Positions 55,425-64,000 of a DNA stretch of 64,000 nt are shown piece by piece (the stretch's first letter is position 1; every line of letters starts with the position of its first letter). The stretch comes from Amycolatopsis aidingensis. GTDB lineage: Bacteria > Actinomycetota > Actinomycetes > Mycobacteriales > Pseudonocardiaceae. The translations under genes were made by a program, and so were the position numbers. Under the pieces are notes generated by a model, which was not told the DNA's origin, searched no databases, and saw only the letters and a list, made by a program, of their open reading frames with translations. Location: positions 4,500,001 through 4,564,000 of the forward strand of contig NZ_CP076538.1 in assembly GCF_018885265.1 (NCBI RefSeq). Reading direction: 5' to 3'.

Positions 55425-56569
55425 TGCCGCGCCTCCGCCACCGGCGCGGCGCTGACCCGGCGCGGATCCGCGGCGATGGCCGCCTCGTAGACCCGCACCA
55501 CCTGGGTGACGACCGTGGCCCAGTCGAACATGGCGACCCGCTCACTGCCCGCCCGCGCGAGCCGCTGCCGCTGGTCCGGATCGTCCAGCAACCGCCCCAG
55601 CGCCGCGGCCAGTGCGGCGGCGTCCCCGGCCGGGGTCAGCACCCCGGCCGCGCCGTCGTCCAGCACCCTGCGGAAGGAGTCGAGATCGCTGGCCAGTACC
55701 GGGGTGCCCGCCGCCATGGCCTCGGTAAGGATCATGCCGAAGCTCTCCCCGCCGAGGTTGGGGGCGCAGTAGACGTCCACGCTGCGCAGGGCCCGTGCCT
55801 TGGTCTCGTCGTCGACCTGTCCGAGCAGTTCGATCCGGCCGGACAGCTCCGGGCCTGCCTGCCGGTACAGGTCCTCGGCCTCGCCCCTGCCGACCACCAG
55901 CAGCCGGAGCCCCGGCCGGTCCCGCCGCAGCTCGCGGAGGGCGTCCAGCAGGACCCCCATCCCCTTGCGGGGCTCGGTGAACCGGCCGACGAACCCGACC
56001 GTGCCGCCCTGGCGCGGGTAGCCATCCAGCGGGGCGGCACCGGCATAGCAGCCCACGTCCACCCCGTTCGGGATCTCCACCGCATCCCCGCCGAGGTGTT
56101 CCACCTGCACCCGGCGCGCCAGCGCGGACACCGCGATCCGCGCGGTCACCTTCTCCAGCAGCGGCCGCAGCACCGGCTGGAAGGCCAGCAGGGTGCGCGA
56201 GCGCGGAGTCGAGGTGTGGAAGGTGGCCACCACCGGCCCCTCGGCCACCTTCAGCGCCAGCAGGGACAGGCTGGGTGCCACCGGTTCGTGCAGGTGCAGC
56301 ACGTCGAAGGCGTTGTCCCGGATCCACCTGCGCACCCTGGCGTAGGAGACCGGGCCGAACTGCAGCCTGGCCACCGAGCCGTTGTACGGGATGCCCAGCG
56401 CACGGCCTGCCGGGTGCACGAACGCGGGCAGCTCCGCGTCCTCGTCCGCGGGAGCCAGTACCGAGACCTGGTGGCCGCGGGCCAGCAGGGCCTTGGCCAG
56501 ATCCACCACGTGCCCCTGTACCCCGCCGGGAACGTCGAGGGAGTAAGGGCACACAATGCCGATCTTCAT
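55421..56569 (-). CDS. pimA: Phosphatidyl-myo-inositol alpha-mannosyltransferase PimA
   Basis: A 382-residue GT4 glycosyltransferase that transfers mannose from GDP-mannose to phosphatidylinositol on the inner face of the membrane, the first step of PIM synthesis. Visible: MKIGIVCPYSLDVPGGVQGHVVDLAKALLARGH, HLHEPVAPSLSLLAL, EIPNGVDV, VGFVGRFTEPRKGMGVLLDAL, and the GDP-mannose site NLGGESFGMILTEAMAAG. ATG 56569 follows CTAGGA. Position matches Rv2610c. Lies in the order pgsA-patA-pimA, reading leftward. Confidence 0.96.
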   Translation of the reverse strand: MKIGIVCPYSLDVPGGVQGHVVDLAKALLARGHQVSVLAPADEDAELPAFVHPAGRALGIPYNGSVARLQFGPVSYARVRRWIRDNAFDVLHLHEPVAPSLSLLALKVAEGPVVATFHTSTPRSRTLLAFQPVLRPLLEKVTARIAVSALARRVQVEHLGGDAVEIPNGVDVGCYAGAAPLDGYPRQGGTVGFVGRFTEPRKGMGVLLDALRELRRDRPGLRLLVVGRGEAEDLYRQAGPELSGRIELLGQVDDETKARALRSVDVYCAPNLGGESFGMILTEAMAAGTPVLASDLDSFRRVLDDGAAGVLTPAGDAAALAAALGRLLDDPDQRQRLARAGSERVAMFDWATVVTQVVRVYEAAIAADPRRVSAAPVAEARQ

Positions 56570-56571
56570 TC

Positions 56572-57489
56572 CTAGCCCGATTCGCCGAGGACCACGCGCT
56601 GCTGGCGTTCCAGGTCGGCTACCCAGAACTTCTGCAACATATGCCAGTCGGCGGGGTGCGCGGCGATGTCCCCGGCCAGCACATCGGCCAGCGCCTGGGT
56701 GGCGGCGGGGACCTCCTCCCGCGCGTTCACCCTGATCCGCGGGTGGATGCGCAGCCCCCAGCCCTGCTCGGTGAACCAGCAGCCGACCGGCAGCAGCGCG
56801 GCGCCGGTGCTCGCGGCCAGCCGCGCCGGACCACCCGGCATCCTGGTCCGCTCGCCGAAGAAAGTGACCGGGATACCGGAGGTGGTCAGGTCGCGGTCGC
56901 TGAGCAGGCACACCACCCGGTTCTCCCGCAGCCGCCGCAGCAGGATCCGGAAGGACGCGGCCGCGCCCGCCGCGGGCACCACCTCGAAGCCGAGCGACTC
57001 CCGGTACGCCACGAACCGCTGGTACAGCGACTCCGGCCGGAGCCGCTCGACGACCGTGGTGAAGCCGCCGGAGTGGCCGGTCAGCCAGACCCCGCAGGCA
57101 TCCCAGTTGCCGGAATGGGACAGCGCGAGCACCGCCCCGTTGCCCTCCGCCAGCGCGGCGTCCAGGTTCTCCACCCCGCTGGTGCCCTGCGCCACCTGGT
57201 GCCGGAGCAGGTCCAGGTCCATGGAAGGCAGCCGGAACACCTCCTGCCAGTAGCGGGCATACGAACGCATCGAACGCCTGGTCAGCTCGTCGAGTTCGGC
57301 GGTACCGGCCTGCGGCACCACCCGGCCGAGGTTGCGCCGCAGCTGCCGCACCGCGCCGCCACCGCGGCGGGCCACGAAGTCGGCGCCGAGCGAGAAGGCG
57401 GTGGCCGTCATGCCGGCTGGCAGCATGCCGGTCAGCCGCCAGCCCGCCGCGTAGCCGAGTCCGCCGAGCCGTTCACCGAGTGCACTCAC
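56572..57489 (-). CDS. patA: Phosphatidylinositol mannoside acyltransferase PatA
   Basis: A 305-residue acyltransferase of the LpxL/HtrB-like type that acylates PIM. The HxxxxD-type motif is ALSHSGNWDACG, with CLLSDRDLTTSGIPVTFFGERTRMPGGPARLAASTGAALLPVGCW downstream. GTG 57489 overlaps the pgsA stop (GTGA), and pimA starts 2 nt after its stop. Position matches Rv2611c. Acts on the cytoplasmic face of the membrane. Confidence 0.94.
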   Translation of the reverse strand: MSALGERLGGLGYAAGWRLTGMLPAGMTATAFSLGADFVARRGGGAVRQLRRNLGRVVPQAGTAELDELTRRSMRSYARYWQEVFRLPSMDLDLLRHQVAQGTSGVENLDAALAEGNGAVLALSHSGNWDACGVWLTGHSGGFTTVVERLRPESLYQRFVAYRESLGFEVVPAAGAAASFRILLRRLRENRVVCLLSDRDLTTSGIPVTFFGERTRMPGGPARLAASTGAALLPVGCWFTEQGWGLRIHPRIRVNAREEVPAATQALADVLAGDIAAHPADWHMLQKFWVADLERQQRVVLGESG

Positions 57490-58097
57490 GTCTTGGCCTC
57501 CCGTGCCCCCTGCGCCACGGCGATCATCCGCTGCAGCAGCGTCACCACGGACAGCGCCGCCAGCAACCAGAGCGAGACCTCCACCGCGTGCGGCACCCCG
57601 AACCCCTGCAGCCCGGTGCCCACCAGCGCGATGATCAACCGTTCGGCGCGCTCGATCAGTCCCCCATCGGCCGACAGCCCGGATGCCTCCGCCCGTGCCT
57701 TCACGTACGAGATCACCTGGGCCAGCACCAGGCAGAGCAACGCGGCGGCACCCGCCCGTGCCGGGCCCGCGCCGGCAAGGCACCACCACGCGATCGCGGC
57801 GAACAGCGCGCCGTCGACCAGCCGGTCGCAGGTGGCGTCGAGCACGGCCCCGAACGGGGTGCCATTGCCCCGTGCCCGCGCCATCGCCCCGTCCAGCAGG
57901 TCCAGCATGGCGAAGCCCCAGACCGTGAAGGTCCCGGCCAGCAGCATGCCCTGCGGAAAGAACACCAGCGCGCACACGGCGGCCCCGGCCGTGCCCAGCA
58001 CCGTCATCACGTTCGGCGTGAGGCCGGCACGCACCAGTGCGACACCGATCGGATCGGTGACGCGGGAAATGGAGGCGCGCGCGAAAATATTGAGCAT
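57486..58097 (-). CDS. pgsA: Phosphatidylinositol phosphate synthase (CDP-alcohol phosphatidyltransferase)
   Basis: A 203-residue membrane enzyme with the CDP-alcohol phosphatidyltransferase signature DLLDGAMARARGNGTPFGAVLDATCDR (DxxDGxxAR…GxxxDxxxD) and about five hydrophobic segments. In actinomycetes this protein makes phosphatidylinositol phosphate, the PIM precursor. ATG 58097. Its stop overlaps the patA start. The 153-bp gap before the upstream MarR gene shows no strong feature. Confidence 0.94.
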   Translation of the reverse strand: MLNIFARASISRVTDPIGVALVRAGLTPNVMTVLGTAGAAVCALVFFPQGMLLAGTFTVWGFAMLDLLDGAMARARGNGTPFGAVLDATCDRLVDGALFAAIAWWCLAGAGPARAGAAALLCLVLAQVISYVKARAEASGLSADGGLIERAERLIIALVGTGLQGFGVPHAVEVSLWLLAALSVVTLLQRMIAVAQGAREAKT

Positions 58098-58250
58098 GAG
58101 GCGTGTCTAACTCGGGCTCCGGCCGCTCGGGCTTCGATGGCTCAAGGATCTGGGCTCAGTGGTCAATGGGCGAGCAGCAGCCTATCGGCCGGTTGCTGAG
58201 AGCCCGGCACGCGCCGCCGGTGCGCCCCCTGTTCAGGGCGGCGCGCCGAC

Positions 58251-58775
58251 CTAGTCCCCCTGCTCCGGCGGCGGGTCGCCGTCCTCGGCGGCCAGCGCGG
58301 CCGCGCACTGCGGGCCCAGCCCGGCGCGGATCGCGGCGCTGATGTCGCCGAGCACGGTCACCTGCTCGGGGGTCAGCACGTCGAAGAGGCTCTGCCGGAC
58401 GGCCTCGACATGCCCCGGCGCGGCGTCCTTCAGCGCCGCGAGACCCTCCGCCGTGAGCGAGGCCAGCGAGCCACGCTTGTCCGTGGGGCAGGACCGCCTG
58501 CTGATCCAGCCGCTGGCCTCCATCCGGGCCACCGCGTGCGACAGCCTGCTGCGTGACGAATGACACGCTTCGGCCAGTTCACTCATCCGCAGGGTCTGCC
58601 CTGGAGCCTCGGACAATGCCACCAGCACCTCGTAGTAGGTGTGCGGCATCCCGGACTCGCGCTGCAGCTGTCCCTCGAGGTGGCCTCTGAGCATGCTGAC
58701 GGCCGCGTTGAACGAACGCCACACCTGTTGCTCGTGGTCACTGAGCCACCGTGTTCCGGACATGATGTCCATCAT
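58251..58775 (-). CDS. MarR-family transcriptional regulator
   Basis: A 174-residue winged-HTH repressor: WRSFNAAVSMLRGHLEGQLQRESGMPHTYYEVLVALSEAPGQTLRMSELAEACHSSRSRLSHAVARMEASGWISRRSCPTDKRGSLASLTAEG shows the HTH and the wing (DKRG). Several ATGs lie close together (58775, 58772, 58763); the exact start is uncertain. Divergent from the YceI gene, with two TTGAG…CTCAA palindromes between them, so it likely controls yceI and itself. Confidence 0.93.
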   Translation of the reverse strand: MMDIMSGTRWLSDHEQQVWRSFNAAVSMLRGHLEGQLQRESGMPHTYYEVLVALSEAPGQTLRMSELAEACHSSRSRLSHAVARMEASGWISRRSCPTDKRGSLASLTAEGLAALKDAAPGHVEAVRQSLFDVLTPEQVTVLGDISAAIRAGLGPQCAAALAAEDGDPPPEQGD

Positions 58776-58783
58776 ACCCCTGA

Positions 58784-58839
58784 TTGAGCCCTCAACTAAC
58801 TTGCGTTACGCTCTCATCGAGAGCTGATTGAGGGCTCAA
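58784..58839. promoter_or_regulatory. Paired MarR operators between marR and yceI
   Basis: TTGAGCCCTCAA (58784-58795) and TTGAGGGCTCAA (58828-58839) are matching palindromes (perfect 5-bp arms), both preceded by TGA and followed by CNAA, 44 bp apart. A third palindrome, GCTCTC-ATC-GAGAGC (58810-58824), lies midway. The first site is 9 nt from the marR start, the second 53 nt from the yceI start. Confidence 0.75.
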
Positions 58840-58891
58840 CCAAGTAGCTCGCGACACGCGAGGTACCCGTACCGTTCGAAGGAGCGACACC

Positions 58892-59440
58892 ATGAGCGCA
58901 CCCACCACCGAGATTCCCGGCTACGTCGCGGGCACCTGGACCATCGACCCGGCGCACTCCGAGGTCAGCTACAGCGTGAAGCACCTGGGGCTGGCCAAGT
59001 CGCGCGGCAACTTCACCGCGTTCGGCGGGCAGATCGTCACCGCGGAGAACATCCTGGACTCCTCGGTGACCGCCGAGATCGACGCGAACTCCATCTCCAC
59101 CGGCACCGCCATGCGCGACGACCACCTGCGTACCGAAGAGTACTTCGATGTGGCCAACCACCCCACCATCACCTTCCGCTCCACCGGTATCCGCGCCGAC
59201 GGCGAGGACTACGTGATCGACGGCGAGCTGACCTGGCGCGGGGTGACCAAGCCGGTGTCCCTGCAGGCCGAGCTGAACGGGATCGGCGCCAACCCTGCCA
59301 ACGACAACGCCACCACCATCGGCGTCTCGGCCGAGGCCACGGTGAACCGGCGGGACTTCGGGATCGGCCCGGAGGGCAACAGCTTCCTCGGCGAGAAGGT
59401 CAAGATCAACCTGGAGATCGAGGCCGCGCTCCAGTCCTGA
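58892..59440 (+). CDS. YceI-family protein
   Basis: A 182-residue lipocalin-like protein without a signal peptide, hence cytoplasmic. Family blocks: GTWTIDPAHSEVSYSVKHLGLAKSRGNFTAFGG, DANSISTGTAMRDDHLRTEEYFDVANHPTITFRST, VDGELTWRGVTKPVSLQAEL-like strand (IDGELTWRGVTKP) and NRRDFGIG. YceI proteins bind polyisoprenoid-like lipids. Strong AAGGAG before the ATG. Under probable MarR control from the divergent gene. Confidence 0.94.
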   Translation: MSAPTTEIPGYVAGTWTIDPAHSEVSYSVKHLGLAKSRGNFTAFGGQIVTAENILDSSVTAEIDANSISTGTAMRDDHLRTEEYFDVANHPTITFRSTGIRADGEDYVIDGELTWRGVTKPVSLQAELNGIGANPANDNATTIGVSAEATVNRRDFGIGPEGNSFLGEKVKINLEIEAALQS

Positions 59441-59480
59441 AGCTGCGCACGCGGGGCCAGTACCGGGGTGGTGCCGGGGT

Positions 59481-60095
59481 TCAGGAACTCGACCAGGCCT
59501 CGGACAACAGGGTCCGGGTCTGGTCGAGCAGCTGGGGCAGCACCTTGGTGTGCCCCACCACCGGCATGAAGTTGGAATCGCCGCCCCACCTCGGCACCAC
59601 GTGCTGATGCAGGTGGGCGGCGATACCCGCCCCGGCGATGACTCCCTGGTTCATCCCGATGTTGAAGCCGTGCGCGGCGGACACCTCGCGGATCACGGTC
59701 ATCGCGCGCTGGGTGAACTCGGCGACCTCGGCGGTCTCCTCCGTGGTCAGCTCGGTGTAGTCGGCGACATGCCGGTACGGCACCACCATCAGGTGCCCCG
59801 GGTTGTACGGGTACAGGTTCAGCACCGCGTACACCGTGCTGCCGCGCGCCAGGATCAGCGCCTCGGCGTCGTCCATCCCGACCAGCCGACAGAACGGGCA
59901 GCCCTGCGGCTCATCCCCCTCCGGCTTGTTCTCGCCCTGGATATAGGCCAGCCGATGCGGGGTCCACAGCCGTTGCAGGGCGTCCGGGACCCCGACACCG
60001 TCCTGCCCGACGTACTCCGGCGGGGTATCAGCGCCTGTTCCCAAACGCGCGGCACGATCGGCTCGGCCGGGCTCGGACTCCGTCACAATCGTCAC
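59481..60095 (-). CDS. HIT-family hydrolase/phosphorylase (Rv2613c-like)
   Basis: A 204-residue histidine-triad protein: CPFCRLVG (zinc-site Cys pair), LILARGSTVYAVLNLYPYNPGHLMVVPYRHVADYTEL, and the HIT motif HLHQHVVPRWGGDSNFMPV. The M. tuberculosis counterpart is an Ap4A phosphorylase. Start GTG 60095 or GTG 60086; AAGG spacing favours the latter. Lies 12 nt after the thrS stop and probably forms an operon with it; marR and yceI separate it from pgsA. Confidence 0.92.
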   Translation of the reverse strand: MTIVTESEPGRADRAARLGTGADTPPEYVGQDGVGVPDALQRLWTPHRLAYIQGENKPEGDEPQGCPFCRLVGMDDAEALILARGSTVYAVLNLYPYNPGHLMVVPYRHVADYTELTTEETAEVAEFTQRAMTVIREVSAAHGFNIGMNQGVIAGAGIAAHLHQHVVPRWGGDSNFMPVVGHTKVLPQLLDQTRTLLSEAWSSS

Positions 60096-60107
60096 CTTCG
60101 CAGGCCG

Positions 60108-62147
60108 TCAGCGGGCAACGAGCTCCTCCAGCGCCTCCGCGGTCGGGGATGCGTTCTCCTTGCGGGCGATCCAGTCGGTGATGGCCTCGACGGCGGTGGG
60201 CACCGCCACCCCGTTGATCTGGCTGCCGTCCCGGAAGCGGAAGGAGACCGCACCCGCCTCGACGTCCTTGCCACCCGCCAGCAGCAGGAAGGGCACCTTC
60301 TGCGTGGTGTGCGTGCGGATCTTCTTCTGCATCCGGTCGTCCCCGGCGTCGACCTCCACCCGCACGCCCTTGGCACGCAACGCCTTCTCCACCCCGCGCA
60401 GGTGCTCCGCGTGGTCCTCGGCGATCGGGATGCCGACCACCTGCACCGGGGACAGCCAGGCAGGGAAGGCGCCGGCGTAGTGCTCGGTCAGCACGCCGAA
60501 GAACCGCTCGATCGAGCCGAACAGCGCCCGGTGGATCACCACCGGCATCTGCCGGGAGCCGTCCGAAGCGGTGTACTCCAACTCGAACCGCCGCGGGTGG
60601 TTGAAGTCCAGCTGGATGGTCGACATCTGCCAGGTGCGCCCGATCGCGTCCCGCGCCTGCACCGAGATCTTCGGCCCGTAGTAGGCGGCGCCACCCGGGT
60701 CGGGGACGAGCTCGAGCCCGGACTCCTCGGCCGCGGCCCGCAGGGTCTCGGTCGCCTCCTCCCACTCCCGGTCCTCGCCGATGAACTTCGCCGTGTCACC
60801 GCGGGTGGACAGCTCGAGGTAGAAGTCGGAGAGCCCGTAGTCGGCAAGCAGGTCCAGCACGAAGCGCAGCAGCGATCGCAGCTCGCCCGGCATCTGCTCC
60901 TTGGTGCAGTAGATATGCGAGTCGTCCATGGTCAGCCCGCGCACCCGGGTCAGGCCGTGCACCACGCCGGACTTCTCGTACCGGTACACCGTGCCGAACT
61001 CGAACAGCCGCAGCGGAAGCTCCCGGTAGGACCGCCCGCGTGACCGGAAGATCAGGTGGTGCATCGGGCAGTTCATCGCCTTGAGGTAGTAGTCCTCGTT
61101 ATCCAGCGACAGCGGCGGGAACATGGTGTCCGCGTAGTAGGGCAGGTGGCCGGAGGTGTGGAACAGCCCACCCTTGGTGATGTGCGGGGTGTTCACGAAC
61201 TCGTAACCGGCCTCCTCGTGCCGGCTGCGCGAGTAGTTCTCCAGCTCCCTGCGGATGATGCCGCCCTTGGGGTGGAACACCGGCAGCCCGGAACCGATCT
61301 CCTCAGGGAAGGAGAACAGGTCCAGCTCGGCGCCGACCCTGCGGTGGTCGCGCCGCTCGGCCTCGGCCAGCATCTCCAGGTAGGCGTCCTGCGCCTCGGC
61401 GGACTCCCACGCGGTGCCGTAGATCCGCTGCAACTGCGGGTTGCTGTCGTCACCCCGCCAGTACGCGGCGGCCACCCTGGTGAGCTTGAAGGCCGGGATG
61501 TGCTTGGTGGTCGGCACGTGCGGACCCCGGCACAGGTCGCCCCACACCCGCTCCCCCGTTCGCGGGTCCAGGTTGTCGTAGATGGTCAGTTCGCCGCCGC
61601 CGACCTCCATCACCTCGGAGGTGTCCACTGTGTCCGTATCGGACTTCAGGTCCACCAGCTCGAGCTTGAACGGCTCCTCGGCCAGCTCCCGGCGAGCCGC
61701 CTCGACCGACTCCACCACCCGGCGGGAGAACCGCTGGGAGCCCTTGATGATCTGCTTCATCCGCTGCTCGAGTGCCCGCAGGTCCTCCGGGGTGAACGGC
61801 GCGTCCACCGCGAAGTCGTAGTAGAAGCCGTCCCGCACCGGCGGGCCGATGCCGAGCTTGGCGCCGGGGAACCGCTCCTGTACCGCCTGCGCCAGCACAT
61901 GCGCTGCGGAGTGCCGGATCACGCTGCGGCCGTCCTCGGTGTTCGCGGCCACCGGCTCGACCTCGGCGTCCCGTTCCGGGCTCCAGGCCAGGTCGCGCAG
62001 GTTGCCATCGGCGTCGCGCACCACGACCACCGCCTCCGCGCCCTTGCCGGGCAGCCCGGCCTCGCGGATCGCCGTACCCGCCGTAGTCCCGGCCGGCACC
62101 ACCACACGCGGGGTGGGTTCGGCTGCGGGTGACAACGGCTGAGACAC
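60108..62147 (-). CDS. thrS: Threonyl-tRNA synthetase
   Basis: A 679-residue class II synthetase. N-terminal TGS-like and editing domains ([32 protein letters not shown], with the editing HxxxH … [17 protein letters not shown]), catalytic core ([42 protein letters not shown], motif 3 [15 protein letters not shown]) and anticodon-binding domain at the C-terminus. The zinc Cys-His-His set is present (Cys in MNCPMHH). GTG 62147 start. Position matches Rv2614c. Confidence 0.97.
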   Translation of the reverse strand: MSQPLSPAAEPTPRVVVPAGTTAGTAIREAGLPGKGAEAVVVVRDADGNLRDLAWSPERDAEVEPVAANTEDGRSVIRHSAAHVLAQAVQERFPGAKLGIGPPVRDGFYYDFAVDAPFTPEDLRALEQRMKQIIKGSQRFSRRVVESVEAARRELAEEPFKLELVDLKSDTDTVDTSEVMEVGGGELTIYDNLDPRTGERVWGDLCRGPHVPTTKHIPAFKLTRVAAAYWRGDDSNPQLQRIYGTAWESAEAQDAYLEMLAEAERRDHRRVGAELDLFSFPEEIGSGLPVFHPKGGIIRRELENYSRSRHEEAGYEFVNTPHITKGGLFHTSGHLPYYADTMFPPLSLDNEDYYLKAMNCPMHHLIFRSRGRSYRELPLRLFEFGTVYRYEKSGVVHGLTRVRGLTMDDSHIYCTKEQMPGELRSLLRFVLDLLADYGLSDFYLELSTRGDTAKFIGEDREWEEATETLRAAAEESGLELVPDPGGAAYYGPKISVQARDAIGRTWQMSTIQLDFNHPRRFELEYTASDGSRQMPVVIHRALFGSIERFFGVLTEHYAGAFPAWLSPVQVVGIPIAEDHAEHLRGVEKALRAKGVRVEVDAGDDRMQKKIRTHTTQKVPFLLLAGGKDVEAGAVSFRFRDGSQINGVAVPTAVEAITDWIARKENASPTAEALEELVAR

Positions 62148-62250
62148 GGTGGGCTCCTTCGGGTACGCGATCGACGAGTGGACAGTGTGATGCTAGCCGC
62201 CCGCCCCGGCCGGGCTCGCCCCCGCCAAGGACGAGGTGGCCTGCCCCGGC

Positions 62251-63549
62251 TCACACCGGCGGGAACTGGATGGTGGCCTCCGGGTCCTGGCGCGGCGTCA
62301 CCGGGTCCGACCGCCGGGTGGCCACGGCCAGCGCGCGCAGCCGCAGCACCGAGTACAGGCCGCCGGCGGCCATCAGCCAGGGTACGGCCGCCAGGGATGC
62401 GCCGAGCGCAACGGCGGCACCGGCCAGCACCAGGCCGAGTACCGAGTCGACCAGCCGGGTCAGGAACACCGCCCGGGAACGTTTCCTGCTGACCACCTCG
62501 GTGACGTAGGGCAGCCCCGCCGCCCACACGGCGAGGTAGGCCACCCAGCCGAGTACCAGCCACGGGGACACCGCGATCCCGGTCAGCAACCCGCCCAGTG
62601 GCCCGGCGAAGGCCGCGGTGGCCAGCCCACCCGCGACCGTGACCCCGGTCAGCACGATGGCGGCCCTGGCGGCGACCTTCCCGCCGTCCACCCCGCCGGC
62701 CCGCGCCCCCGCGGCGAAGCCGGAGAGCAGGAAGCTGCCCGCCCCGTTGATCACCACCTGCAACGGGGCCACCACCAGCCTGCCAGCCTCCAGCACGCCG
62801 ACGGCTGTCACCGAGAGCAGGTTCGCCACCAGCACCCTCGCCGCCAGCAGCGCGGCCGGGCGCAGGGTGGCCTGTACCGCCCGCCAGCCCGCGAAGGACA
62901 GCACGCCGCGCAATCCGGACCAGCCCGGTGCCAGCCCGCGCAGCTCGGCGCGGGGCAGCTGCCCGATCCCGGCCGCGATGGCGGTCACCGCCCCGACCGC
63001 CATCGCGGCGAACAGCATCGGCAGGGTCACCGCGCCCGCGGTGGCCGCCCACGCGCCAAGGGCGAGCGCGGTGCCGAACAGGTAGGCGAGGTCGTTACCG
63101 ACCAGCTTCCAGAACTCCAGCCGGGCCATCAGCAGCCTGCGGATCGTCTCCTCGACCAGCCAGAGCACCAGCATCCCGGCATACAGCAAAGCGGTGACCG
63201 GTTCGCCGTGCCGGATGACCAGTGCCGCACCCACCCCGATCGCGCAGGCCGCGGTCAGCCCGACCGCGGCGCTGCCAGCCAGCGCGGCGCGGGTCCGCGG
63301 CTCGCGCCGGTTCAGTACCGCCAGGCCGTCCCCGACGAACCCGGTGTACAGCGCCGAGGCGCTCACCAGCAACGCGAGGAACAGCGCGAAGGCACCGAAC
63401 TCCGCGATACCGAGTGCCCTGGCCGCGACCACCTGCAGCAGCAGGCTGGTGCCCGCGGTGATGCCCTGGCTGAGCACGGGCGCGCCCGCCTTGCCGAGCA
63501 AGCTACGCATCCGGCCCTGCCGGTCCCGCGGAGAGGCCATGGTCGCCAT
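62251..63549 (-). CDS. Polysaccharide flippase-like membrane protein
   Basis: A 432-residue multi-spanning membrane protein with about 12 hydrophobic segments, beginning with GAPVLSQGITAGTSLLLQVVAARALGIAEFGAFALFLALLVSASALYTGFVGDG, a pattern of Wzx/MATE-like polysaccharide flippases (start of the fold, GxxxFGxFAL). ATG 63549 or 63540. Eight nt after the stop of the CpsD-like gene, so the two form an operon; together they suggest a capsule or exopolysaccharide locus starting at the window end. The exported glycan is unknown. Confidence 0.82.
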   Translation of the reverse strand: MATMASPRDRQGRMRSLLGKAGAPVLSQGITAGTSLLLQVVAARALGIAEFGAFALFLALLVSASALYTGFVGDGLAVLNRREPRTRAALAGSAAVGLTAACAIGVGAALVIRHGEPVTALLYAGMLVLWLVEETIRRLLMARLEFWKLVGNDLAYLFGTALALGAWAATAGAVTLPMLFAAMAVGAVTAIAAGIGQLPRAELRGLAPGWSGLRGVLSFAGWRAVQATLRPAALLAARVLVANLLSVTAVGVLEAGRLVVAPLQVVINGAGSFLLSGFAAGARAGGVDGGKVAARAAIVLTGVTVAGGLATAAFAGPLGGLLTGIAVSPWLVLGWVAYLAVWAAGLPYVTEVVSRKRSRAVFLTRLVDSVLGLVLAGAAVALGASLAAVPWLMAAGGLYSVLRLRALAVATRRSDPVTPRQDPEATIQFPPV

Positions 63550-63556
63550 GGTCCGC

Positions 63557-64000
63557 TCAGGGGTAGCGCCTGCCGGGCCCGCCGAACACCTTGCGCCGCG
63601 GGGTGTCGGTACGAGGCCGGGCAAAGGTGAACAGGTACCCGTTGATGGTGCCACCGAGCAGGGTGATCTGATCGCGCAGCTTGCGCAGCGCACGGGTGTG
63701 CCGGTCCCTGGCGACCACCACCACGACTCCGTCGGACTCGCGTACCAGTGGGGTCACCTCGGGCGCGATCCCCGGCGAGGGCGCGTCGATCAGCACCAGG
63801 TCGTAGCCGCCGCGCATCCCGGAGACCGCCGTGCGCAGCAGGGTCGCCCGGAAATGGTCCAGGGTGGTCTCCTCGTACTGCCCGGCGGCTACCACCCACA
63901 GGCAGACGTGGTCACCGAGGTCGATCACCCGGGTGCAGTCGTCCAGCCTGCTGGCCCCGACGGCGATCGCGGTGAGTCCGAACCGCTCGTAGCGCAGGCC
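63557..64000 (-). CDS. C-terminal part of a CpsD/CapB-like tyrosine-kinase ATPase (cut by window edge)
   Basis: The reading frame is open to the window edge and gives 147 residues of the C-terminus. It contains LDHFRATLLRTAVSGMRGGYDLVLIDAPSPGIAPEVTPLVRESDGVVVVVARDRHTRALRKLRDQITLLGGTINGYLF, matching the Walker B and downstream part of bacterial tyrosine kinases/Wzc-like or ParA-like exopolysaccharide ATPases. The tail lacks a Tyr cluster. The Walker A region is outside the window, so kinase activity cannot be judged. Confidence 0.75.
   Translation of the reverse strand, partial: GLRYERFGLTAIAVGASRLDDCTRVIDLGDHVCLWVVAAGQYEETTLDHFRATLLRTAVSGMRGGYDLVLIDAPSPGIAPEVTPLVRESDGVVVVVARDRHTRALRKLRDQITLLGGTINGYLFTFARPRTDTPRRKVFGGPGRRYP

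Noticed and set aside
58810..58824. Hairpin terminator between marR and yceI
   Set aside because: The two genes are divergent, so a terminator is not expected; an operator role is more likely.
60108..62250. T-box leader upstream of thrS
   Set aside because: The gap before thrS is only about 100 bp and I see no T-box consensus or specifier hairpin.

Overview
The window is chromosomal DNA from a GC-rich actinomycete. Three things support this: many GTG starts, phosphatidylinositol-mannoside genes (pimA, patA, pgsA), and a gene order that follows the Mycobacterium tuberculosis stretch alaS–rarA–aspS–Rv2578c–Rv2581c–ppiB–relA–apt–secFD–yajC–ruvBAC–yebC–pdxT–pdxS–pimA–patA–pgsA–HIT–thrS. A member of the Pseudonocardiaceae or a close relative is most likely, but the genus cannot be fixed from sequence alone. 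I saw no rRNA, tRNA, CRISPR array, phage or transposase.

Layout. 1-1512: 5' part of alaS and two small membrane-associated genes. 1713-7160: Tat-exported phospholipase C, then an AraC / UvrA-like ATPase / VOC cassette that looks like drug resistance. 7181-13551: rarA, a phosphoesterase, an SGNH esterase, an APH-like protein and aspS. 13838-15856: an Rv2578c-type radical SAM protein interrupted by a 325-residue intein, with a perfect LexA (SOS) box in front. 16337-27504: an accessory catabolic island of ten co-directional genes (lipoprotein binding protein, two permeases, fused ATPase, oxidoreductase, creatininase-family hydrolase, three amidohydrolases, one enolase-superfamily enzyme). Eight successive junctions in it are 4-nt stop/start overlaps, and an IclR regulator lies upstream. 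27505-30928: 21-bp tandem repeats, an SOS-box-linked DUF222/HNH protein, and a YibE/F membrane protein. 30900-43893: housekeeping block (glyoxalase II, PPIase, aminotransferase, crotonase, rel, apt, secF, secD, yajC, ruvB, ruvA, ruvC). 44001-51574: DUF1737, exported phosphodiesterase, DUF4262, yebC, pdxT and pdxS. pdxT and pdxS are split by an insert carrying azlCD, an XRE-cupin regulator, a broken amidohydrolase and tetR. 51658-64000: ArsR-like regulator, EF-G2, a LemA-like protein, the PIM cluster, MarR/YceI, HIT, thrS, a flippase-like membrane protein and the end of a CpsD-like kinase.

Three themes deserve attention. First, a DNA-damage layer: three LexA-box sequences (15866, 27853, 43930) precede the radical SAM gene, the HNH gene and ruvCAB. 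Second, a family of 21-bp tandem repeats occurs at three loci (27590, 43244, 49019), one of which has become coding sequence and extends the RuvC C-terminus with heptapeptides. Third, the tightly coupled catabolic operon has no substrate I can name and includes an amidohydrolase paralogue that has lost most metal ligands. Several regulator genes sit beside clear palindromes (IclR 26625, TetR 49893/49911, ArsR-like 52743, MarR 58784/58828).
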